This document shows positions 58,111 to 64,000 of a DNA stretch of 64,000 nt, piece by piece. Below the pieces are notes generated by a model. The model searched no databases, was not told the origin of the DNA, and worked only from the letters and a program-made list of their open reading frames with translations. A program made the translations under genes and the position numbers. The stretch covers positions 85,722-149,721 of the forward strand of contig JACRBQ010000035.1 in NCBI GenBank assembly GCA_016213135.1, read 5' to 3'. This DNA comes from Chloroflexota bacterium (GTDB lineage: Bacteria > Chloroflexota > Anaerolineae > Anaerolineales > VGOW01). Numbering within the stretch: the stretch's first letter is position 1; each line of letters begins with the position of its first letter.

Positions 58111-59510
58111 CGCGCGATCCCTTTCGCATCCAACAGCGGCTTTGGATCGACCATGTTCTTCGAGAGCGCAGCGGCTTTTGCGCCCAGACCAAACGCGAGG
58201 GCCATCAGTTGAGTAATGTAAAGCACGGGTATGTCGCCTGCCCCGTCGGCGAAAGTCATTTGATGCTGCCGCCCGTCCAGATTGGCATGGCACAGCGGAC
58301 AGGCGACCACCACCGCCTCGGCTCCGGCGGCGCGCGCCTCGGCCAGGATATGCGCGCTTAGATCAAGCACGATGTCGGTGCGAGTGATGGACAGCGATGC
58401 GCCGCAACACGTCGTCTTGCCTCCCCATTCCACCGGCGTCGCGCCGAGCGCAGATACGAGCCGATCCATTTCCACCGGATATTCGACTTGTGTCGCTTGC
58501 GTCACCTTGGGCGGGCGCGTGAGCAAACAGCCGTAATAACAGGCCACCTTCAAACTGTCGAGCGGTTTCTTCACTTGATCGGCGATCTTGTCCAGCCCAA
58601 TGCGGTTCACCAGCACGTCGAGTAACGATCGCACCGCGACCGAGTCGGCGAAGCGGTGGCCGACCTCGGCCTCCATCTGCGCCTTCAGCGCCGGGTCGGA
58701 GTCCAGTTCGTGCCGGGCGGTCCGGAGCCGGCTGAAACACATGGCGCACGGTACCGCCACTTCATCCATGCCCATCTGCTCCAGCATCGCCATGTTCCGC
58801 GATGGCAGTTTGACCGCCAGCTCGGGGTCCACGCGGTGCGCGGGCGACGAGCCACAGCACACCCATCCTTCCGGTTCAACCAATTCGAGGCCCAGGGCCG
58901 CCGCCACGGCATGGATCGAGTGATCGTATTCCGAGGCCATGGAGTGCAGTGAGCAACCGGGGTAGTAGCCGATTTGATTTTGTCGCCGCTCCACCGGTTT
59001 GGCGTGTTTGGGCGGGCGCGCAAATTCCGGGGTCAAACTGACTTTGCCCTTACCAATCATTTCCAGACCCATCGCTACGTCTTTGAACGGCCGGCCGGTG
59101 CGCAAGTTCAATTCGAGAATCAAGCCGAGTTCATAGGCCCGGCCGATAATATCCACGTTGCGCAGGAAGACCTTGTTGAACAGCGCCACCTCCGGCACTT
59201 TGGCCGGAATGCCGCGCGTCACCGCCTCGCGCGCCATGAAGTCCATCACCTTCGCCACGTCAATGCCCTGAGGGCATCGCGTCGTGCACGTCTGGCAACC
59301 GGCGCACAGCCAGGGCGTCTTCGCGTTGAGCGCCAGCTCGTCCCGCCCTAGTTGCGCGGCGCGCATCACTTGATTGGGCGCGAGATCGAAATACTCGGCC
59401 AGCGGACAACCCGATGTGCACTTGACGCACTGGTAACAGAGAAAAACATTTTCGCCCGTCTTCGCGCGTATCTTTTCGGCCAGGTCGGTTTTCAATTCGG
59501 TGATTGTCAT
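58107..59510 (-). CDS. Heterodisulfide reductase-like HdrC-HdrB fusion
   Basis: 467 residues. The HdrC part (1-150) has two [4Fe-4S] motifs, CYQCVKCTSGCP and CAGCQTCTTRCP. The HdrB part has two CCG domains: WVCCGSSPAH with PCAMCFS, and TTCCGASLS with ACPLCHANLDGRQ, which carry the non-cubane clusters. In acetogens HdrABC with MvhD and MetVF forms an electron-transfer methylene-THF reductase. The start is the ATG at 59510; the upstream open frame is repeat copy B. HdrB and HdrC are separate proteins in most organisms. Confidence 0.9.
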   Translation of the reverse strand: MTITELKTDLAEKIRAKTGENVFLCYQCVKCTSGCPLAEYFDLAPNQVMRAAQLGRDELALNAKTPWLCAGCQTCTTRCPQGIDVAKVMDFMAREAVTRGIPAKVPEVALFNKVFLRNVDIIGRAYELGLILELNLRTGRPFKDVAMGLEMIGKGKVSLTPEFARPPKHAKPVERRQNQIGYYPGCSLHSMASEYDHSIHAVAAALGLELVEPEGWVCCGSSPAHRVDPELAVKLPSRNMAMLEQMGMDEVAVPCAMCFSRLRTARHELDSDPALKAQMEAEVGHRFADSVAVRSLLDVLVNRIGLDKIADQVKKPLDSLKVACYYGCLLTRPPKVTQATQVEYPVEMDRLVSALGATPVEWGGKTTCCGASLSITRTDIVLDLSAHILAEARAAGAEAVVVACPLCHANLDGRQHQMTFADGAGDIPVLYITQLMALAFGLGAKAAALSKNMVDPKPLLDAKGIAR

Positions 59511-59653
59511 GGCGCACTCTCCAGCCGCAACCAAAATTTCACCGCGAAGGCGCAAAGGCCCGCAAAGGGCGCAAAGTTTCTCATAAATTTTTCCTTCGCG
59601 CTCTTCGTGTCTTGGCGGTTCAAAATACCTTCGCAGTCGGCATAGTTTCTGCG
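59511..59653. repeat. Intergenic hairpin element, copy B
   Basis: Nearly identical to copy A at 54433-54585, in the same orientation relative to the following minus-strand gene. The spacer between metF and hdrCB is made entirely of it. Confidence 0.9.
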
Positions 59654-59661
59654 GAGGAACA

Positions 59662-60633
59662 CTATGGCACCGGCCTCGGCAGCAATCCCGCCCGTTCCAT
59701 AATAATTGGCACGGCCTCTTCCCACTCAATCGCCATGATGTGCACTCCGGCAATCCCCTCAATCTCACGCATCTGCTGAATCAACTCGACACAAATCCTA
59801 AGCCCCTCTTCTTTGAAGGCCGCCGCCTTTTGCTTTCTGTCTTCGATGCCCTTGCCCGCCGCCTCCATGCGCGCCACGATCTCGTCCGGCACGTCCATGC
59901 CGGGCACCTGATCGCGCATGTACCTGGCCGCGCCCGGCGTCTTGAGCGGGCCGACCCCGGCCAGGATGTAAACCTGTTTGTGGACGCCCAAATCCACAAC
60001 TCGCTTCATAAACTCGCGGAAGCGCGGCACGTTGTAGATCAACTGTGTCTGGATGAAGTCTGCTCCGGCTTTGGCCTTCTTGCCCAACCGGTAAGGCCGC
60101 CAGTCAAAGGGATCGCCGAACGGATTCTCCGCCGCGCCGACGAAAAAGCGCGGGTTGAGACCTTTGATCTCCTCGCCGCATTGGAGACTTGCCTTGTCGC
60201 GCAAGCCCACCACCATCTGCACCAACTGCAATGAGTCGATGTCGTGGACATTTTTGGACTGCGGGTGATTGCCAAAGGTCTGGTGATCGCCGGAGAGGCA
60301 CAGAATGTTCCGCATGCCAAGCGCATACCCGCCGAGCAAGTCGGACTGCATGCCCAGCCGGTTGCGGTCGCGGCACGTCATCTGCATGACCGGCTCCAGC
60401 CCGGACTGAAAGGCAATTACGCCCGCGCCGATGGAAGACATGCGCACGATGGCCGTCTGGTTGTCGGTGATGTTGGCCGCGTCGACAAAGCCTTTGAGTA
60501 TCCCGGCTTTTTTGCGAACCACTTCGCCGTCCGCATTCTTGGGCGGGCCGAGTTCGGCGGTCACGGCAAAGTGTCCCGCGCGCAGAACTTTTTCCAAATT
60601 GGAGCCTGATTTGTAACCGTTCAACTCGCTCAT
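59662..60633 (-). CDS. metF: Methylenetetrahydrofolate reductase
   Basis: 323 residues, a flavin-binding TIM barrel reducing methylene-THF to methyl-THF. AVTAELGPPKNADGE holds the conserved Glu, and MTCRDRNRLGMQSDLLGGYALGMRNILCLSGDH (positions about 85-118) is the folate/FAD region. It is slightly longer than the E. coli enzyme at the C-terminus. metV lies 18 bases upstream, as in Moorella-type complexes, where MetF lacks an NADH site and gets electrons through MetV. The ATG at 60633 follows GAGG by six bases. Confidence 0.93.
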   Translation of the reverse strand: MSELNGYKSGSNLEKVLRAGHFAVTAELGPPKNADGEVVRKKAGILKGFVDAANITDNQTAIVRMSSIGAGVIAFQSGLEPVMQMTCRDRNRLGMQSDLLGGYALGMRNILCLSGDHQTFGNHPQSKNVHDIDSLQLVQMVVGLRDKASLQCGEEIKGLNPRFFVGAAENPFGDPFDWRPYRLGKKAKAGADFIQTQLIYNVPRFREFMKRVVDLGVHKQVYILAGVGPLKTPGAARYMRDQVPGMDVPDEIVARMEAAGKGIEDRKQKAAAFKEEGLRICVELIQQMREIEGIAGVHIMAIEWEEAVPIIMERAGLLPRPVP

Positions 60634-60651
60634 CACGCACCTCGCAAGCCT

Positions 60652-61338
60652 TTATGCTTCTTCCGTCACCACCAAACGCAAATCCTGGCGCACGATCTTG
60701 CGCGGCCCGCCATCGCGGCCGGTGCGCCAATCTTTGGGCGGGGTGATCTCCATGATCAAATCCAGCCGCCCCTGCGCGTTGAGCTTGTCGTAGATCAACT
60801 GCCACGCGCATTCGATCTCCGGGTTGACTTCGCATTTGCCTTTCGACGATCCGCCGCACGGGCCGTTGAGCAGTTGCTTGGAGCACCGGGCAATCGGGCA
60901 GATGCCGCCGGTGAGGCCGAGGATGCACTGGCCGCACGCCGCGCACCGTTCCGCCCACACACCCTGCTCCAGCGGCAGGCCCATGAACTTGGTGTCGAGG
61001 CCGGGGATGACGATGGCGTCCGGGTACCGCTCGGCCAGAGCTTGCACGCCGACGCCGCAGCCCAACGACAGCACAATGTCGGCCTCGGCTATCCGGTCGC
61101 CGATGGCGTCGAGGTATTCCCACTCGCACTGCCGCTGCACCGTCACCTCGCCGATGCTTTTCTCGTGGCCTTCCATCCTGGCCGACATGCGCAGGAGCGA
61201 GCCGAGTATGCCCGCTTCTTTTTCGCCGCCGGCAAAACACACGGTGACGCACGTGCCACAGCCGACGATGAGCACCGTTTGCGCTTCGCCGACGAGCGAT
61301 TGGATTTCTTTCAACGGTTTCTGTTCTGCAACTATCAT
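60652..61338 (-). CDS. metV: MetV-like iron-sulfur/zinc subunit of methylene-THF reductase
   Basis: 228 residues. The N-terminal half is an alpha/beta domain with VLIVGCGTCVTVCFAGGEKEA and VLSLGCGVGVQALA; the C-terminal half is the methylene-THF reductase C-terminal domain with CAACGQCILGLTGGICPIARC and LLNGPCGGSSKGKCE. In acetogens MetV binds zinc and an iron-sulfur cluster and delivers electrons to the flavin of MetF. The gene order metV-metF is conserved in such operons. Confidence 0.88.
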   Translation of the reverse strand: MIVAEQKPLKEIQSLVGEAQTVLIVGCGTCVTVCFAGGEKEAGILGSLLRMSARMEGHEKSIGEVTVQRQCEWEYLDAIGDRIAEADIVLSLGCGVGVQALAERYPDAIVIPGLDTKFMGLPLEQGVWAERCAACGQCILGLTGGICPIARCSKQLLNGPCGGSSKGKCEVNPEIECAWQLIYDKLNAQGRLDLIMEITPPKDWRTGRDGGPRKIVRQDLRLVVTEEA

Positions 61339-61359
61339 CGTAACCTCCGGGGGTGAGGG

Positions 61360-61926
61360 TCAAAATTCTTCCTCGCGCGGCAACAGCCTCATCGTCAGAA
61401 TCGCCACGTCGGCAGTCTCGCCGTCGGGGAACATGAAGTAATCCTCAAACGAGCATTTCAAATCGAAACCGGCGTTGCGAAAAGCTTTGATGACTTTGGT
61501 CTGATCGGCGACAACTTCGGCCACGAGCAGGTGCAGTCCCGCTTTGCGGGCGAGATCGACGACGGCCTTGAGCATGTGCGTGCCGAGGCCGCGCCGCCGG
61601 AAATCTTTGGCCAGGAAGATGCGCACTTCGCCCATGTGCCGCGCCGGGCCTGGGCGAAAGTGGAGGCTGGCGTCGCCGACGATGCGATCTTGCGCCAGGG
61701 CGATGAGGGGCAGCACCTTGTGGTAGTCCAACTCGTCCACCCACCGCCCCGTTGTTTCGGGATTGGTGATCGGGTCGCGCAAGTATTTGGCATCGTCCGC
61801 CGAAACCGGAGCGAACATTTCGATGAAGCGGCTGCGGTCGTCGGGCGTGAGCAGGCGCAATAGCACTCGCGCGCCGTCTTTCAACGTAATCAGATTGCGA
61901 TAGGTGATTGCTTGTTCGGATATCAT
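61360..61926 (-). CDS. GNAT family acetyltransferase
   Basis: 188 residues with a GNAT fold: GDASLHFRP and GEVRIFLAKDFRRRGLGTHMLKAVVDLARKAGL carry motif A (R-R-x-G-x-G acetyl-CoA loop). NAGFDLKCSFEDYF is the usual end. The acceptor is unknown; protein or small-molecule acetylation are both possible. The ATG at 61926 overlaps the mvhD stop as ATGA, so it is an integral member of the hdrA-mvhD-metVF operon, a position not known from the acetogen version. Confidence 0.85.
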   Translation of the reverse strand: MISEQAITYRNLITLKDGARVLLRLLTPDDRSRFIEMFAPVSADDAKYLRDPITNPETTGRWVDELDYHKVLPLIALAQDRIVGDASLHFRPGPARHMGEVRIFLAKDFRRRGLGTHMLKAVVDLARKAGLHLLVAEVVADQTKVIKAFRNAGFDLKCSFEDYFMFPDGETADVAILTMRLLPREEEF

Positions 61927-62321
61927 GCGCGCCTCCCCAGCGGACTCGGTCCCAACCCCCTCACCGTTTCGTCCATCTCCGTCACGGCATCGGCCCATTT
62001 CTTGCCCATGGCCGACGACATGTTGAACATACGAATGCGATCCGGCTCCAGGCCGATTCTTTGCAGCAATGTTTTGGCGTAATTCACACGCCGCCTGGCA
62101 TTGAAATTGCCCTGCTGATAATGGCAATCGCCTTCCATGCAACCGGCCACCATCACTCCATCCGCGCCATGCTCGAAGGCGTCCAACACCAATTGCACAT
62201 CCAGCTTGCCCGTGCAGGGCAGCTTCACCACGCTCACGCCGGGCGGGTATTGAATGCGCAGCGAGCCTGCCAGGTCGGCGGCGGCGTAGGCGCAGTAGTG
62301 GCAGCAGAACGCTATGATCAT
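61923..62321 (-). CDS. mvhD: MvhD/FlpD-like [2Fe-2S] electron-transfer subunit
   Basis: 132 residues. The family cysteines are present: FCCHYCAYAAADLAG at the start, LPCTGKLD, and AGCMEGDCHYQQGN. MvhD bridges a hydrogenase or other electron donor to HdrA in bifurcating complexes. It overlaps hdrA and the GNAT gene by four bases each. No hydrogenase gene is nearby, so the donor is open. Confidence 0.92.
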   Translation of the reverse strand: MIIAFCCHYCAYAAADLAGSLRIQYPPGVSVVKLPCTGKLDVQLVLDAFEHGADGVMVAGCMEGDCHYQQGNFNARRRVNYAKTLLQRIGLEPDRIRMFNMSSAMGKKWADAVTEMDETVRGLGPSPLGRRA

Positions 62322-64000
62322 GCCACCGCCTCCTCAAACAGCGCTTCCACCTTGGCCATCATTTGCGCGTCGCGATAGTGCATCACGCTAATCGCTTTGG
62401 CCGGGCACTCGCCGGCGCAGATGCCGCACCCCTGGCAGATCGCCGGCTCGATGTAGGCCGCGCCGAGGATGTTCCCCACGCCGACGACGTTGGCCTTGAT
62501 CTTCGGCACGGAATAGGGACAGATGCGCACGCACGTTAGGCAGCCGGTGCATTTCGATTGATCCACCACCGCCACCGCACCGCCTACGCTGAGCGAGGGG
62601 CGGGCGAGCACATTCGCCGCGCGCGACGCTGCGGCCTTGGCCTGCACAATCGTCTCATCGAGAAACTTCGGATAGTGCGCTGCCCCGGCCATGAACAGCC
62701 CCTCGGAGGCAAAATCAACCGGGCGCAGTTTTACGTGTGCTTCAAGGAAAAAGCCGTCGGCGTCCACCGGCACTTTGAGTTTCGAGCCAAGTTCGCGCGA
62801 CCCGTCGGCGGGGACCATCGGCGTCGAAAGCACCAACAAGTCGGGGCGCAGTTCCAGTTCCATGCCCAGAATCCGCTCCCAAACCCGCACGACGATTCCG
62901 GATTTCGGATTGCAGATTTCGGATTGCAGATTGGGGATTTGGGACGGTTCGGCTTCACTCACCACAAGTTCGGGATTTGGGATTTCGACGACCGGCTTTC
63001 GGTCGAAGTCGTAGCGAATAAACCGCACGCCCTGCCGCCGCGCTTCGGTGTAGAGGCGTTCTTTGAAACCGTAGGTGCGAATATCGGTATACAGGATGGT
63101 CACCTCCGCGTCCGGGTCTGCCGACTTGAGCCGCAGCGCGTTCTTGAGCGCAGTCGTGCAGCACGTGCGGCCGCAGTATTTCTCCGCCGGACCGACGCAT
63201 TGAATCATCACCACGGATCGCGGATTGCCGATGGCCGATTGCCGATTGCCATCGGCCATCAGCCATCTGCTATCTGCCATCGGCCGGCAGCCATCGGCTA
63301 ACAGCGCCTCAAACTCCTGCTGTGTCACAATGCGCGGGTCCTGGCCGTATTCGTATTCCTCGCCACGATATTCCTTGCCGCCCGTGGCCACGATGGTGAC
63401 ACCGTGCCGGATTTCTGCGCCGTCGCTCAAACGACTGATGAAATTGCCCACAAAGCCCGTCGTCGTTTCGAGTTCGCTGTGGAGGTGAGTGGTGATCAGC
63501 GGATTCTCTCGCACCCGCCCGATCATCTCGCGCAGGAACGCCTGCGGATCGTTTGAAGTGCGAAGTGGGGAGTGGGGGGTTTGAATTTCCTCCGCGGTAT
63601 AAAACACATTTCGCAAATTGCCGCCCAGTTCCGCTTCGCGTTCGACGAGGTGAACCGGGAAGCCTTGATCGGCCAGCGACAGCGCCGTCGTCATTCCCGC
63701 CGGGCCGCCGCCGATGACGAGGGCCGAGCGTTCGATGCCCACCGGCGTGGTCTGCAAAGCTTCGAGCGCCGCCACACGCGCCACCGACATGCGAATGAGT
63801 CCCCTGGCCTTCGCCGTCGCCGCTTCCCAATCCCGCGAGTGCACCCACGAGCAGTGGTTGCGAATGTTCGCCATTTCGAAAAGAAAGGGATTTAGCCCGG
63901 CGGCGCGGATCGAATCCTGGAAGAGCGGCTCGTGCGTGCGCGGCGTGCAACTGGCGACGACCACGCGGTTGAGTCCCAGTTCTTTCACCCGCTCGGTAAT
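62318..64000 (-). CDS. hdrA: HdrA-like flavoprotein (partial at the right edge)
   Basis: At least 560 residues; the N-terminus lies outside the window. The FAD site is LVIGGGPAGMTTALSLADQGFPVHLVERE, and C-terminal ferredoxin motifs CTGCLTCVRICP and CQGCGICAGECP bind two [4Fe-4S] clusters. HdrA is the flavin-based electron-bifurcating core of Hdr complexes. Three in-frame segments look like inserted intergenic repeats: TPHSPLRTSN (near 63560-63590), MADSRWLMADGNRQSAIGNP (near 63217-63300) and IPNLQSEICNPKSGI (near 62900-62990). Whether the protein tolerates them is unknown. Confidence 0.9.
   Translation of the reverse strand: MTERVKELGLNRVVVASCTPRTHEPLFQDSIRAAGLNPFLFEMANIRNHCSWVHSRDWEAATAKARGLIRMSVARVAALEALQTTPVGIERSALVIGGGPAGMTTALSLADQGFPVHLVEREAELGGNLRNVFYTAEEIQTPHSPLRTSNDPQAFLREMIGRVRENPLITTHLHSELETTTGFVGNFISRLSDGAEIRHGVTIVATGGKEYRGEEYEYGQDPRIVTQQEFEALLADGCRPMADSRWLMADGNRQSAIGNPRSVVMIQCVGPAEKYCGRTCCTTALKNALRLKSADPDAEVTILYTDIRTYGFKERLYTEARRQGVRFIRYDFDRKPVVEIPNPELVVSEAEPSQIPNLQSEICNPKSGIVVRVWERILGMELELRPDLLVLSTPMVPADGSRELGSKLKVPVDADGFFLEAHVKLRPVDFASEGLFMAGAAHYPKFLDETIVQAKAAASRAANVLARPSLSVGGAVAVVDQSKCTGCLTCVRICPYSVPKIKANVVGVGNILGAAYIEPAICQGCGICAGECPAKAISVMHYRDAQMMAKVEALFEEAVA
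62900..62990. repeat. Pseudo-periodic repeat inside hdrA (1)
   Basis: Consecutive GGATTTC/GGATTGCA/GATTTGGG units in one orientation, coding in frame for the PNLQSEICNPKSG and EIPNPELV segments. Confidence 0.8.
63217..63300. repeat. Pseudo-periodic repeat inside hdrA (2)
   Basis: GATTGCC/GATGGCC units are followed by GCCATCA/GCCATCT units in the opposite sense, so the segment can form a hairpin (GCCGATGGC with GCCATCGGC). It is read in frame. Confidence 0.8.

Noticed and set aside
61360-62337. Longer GNAT protein starting near 62337
   Set aside because: The added part is mvhD read in another frame; the ATG overlapping the mvhD stop is the usual coupling.

Overview
The window is a GC-rich bacterial chromosome segment, most likely from a member of the Chloroflexota (Anaerolineae-like). 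Pointers to this are a topoisomerase I with an N-terminal DUF5679 zinc ribbon, an F1 alpha subunit with a long insertion before its [11 protein letters not shown] block, a Bacillus-type SOS box in front of recA, an HdrC-HdrB fusion, and many short palindromic or pseudo-periodic repeats that also enter genes in frame. The assignment rests on remembered family features, not on a search.

Layout. 1-6.3 kb is a minus-strand catabolic operon: gntR, an MttB-type methyltransferase, a dimethylglycine-dehydrogenase-like flavoenzyme, phnW, and the first codons of a probable phnX at the left edge. Together they could strip methyl groups from an N-methylated aminoethylphosphonate and then cleave its C-P bond. 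6.4-11.3 kb holds a DMT transporter, fabF, and a tightly overlapping molybdopterin operon (moaC, RHH protein, retropepsin-like protein, moaD-moaE fusion, MNT/HEPN toxin-antitoxin pair). 11.4-24.9 kb is mostly housekeeping: ftsY, prfB with its programmed frameshift, mazEF, an amidase, dprA, manC, topA, greA, dgt. 25-29.7 kb carries F1 ATPase genes atpA-G-D-C without delta or Fo genes, followed by mreB.

30.8-31.5 kb is a scar of three truncated exopolysaccharide genes. 31.6-43.5 kb contains an ArsR-type regulator, a c-di-AMP (ydaO-type) riboswitch with terminator, a winged-helix gene, and a seven-gene membrane complex. The complex resembles group 4 hydrogenases, but its large subunit has lost all Ni-binding cysteines (an energy-converting hydrogenase-related, Ehr-type complex). 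Pentapeptide-repeat and CBS genes follow. 43.5-51 kb: NBR1-like lipoprotein, recA, an HD-GYP response regulator, a secreted peptidase-like hydrolase, an ABC-2 transporter, manA.

51.3-53.2 kb is a compact chromosomal integron: intI, an attI-like site, and one AT-rich cassette (RibD/DHFR-family gene) ending in a structured attC. 53.6-64 kb is a minus-strand cluster related to the Wood-Ljungdahl pathway: hdrA, mvhD, GNAT, metV, metF, hdrCB (a MetVF-HdrABC-MvhD-type methylene-THF reductase), an AhpD-like protein, a phosphoesterase, panB, an unrecognised 432-residue protein and a CooC-type nickel-insertion ATPase. hdrA runs off the right edge.
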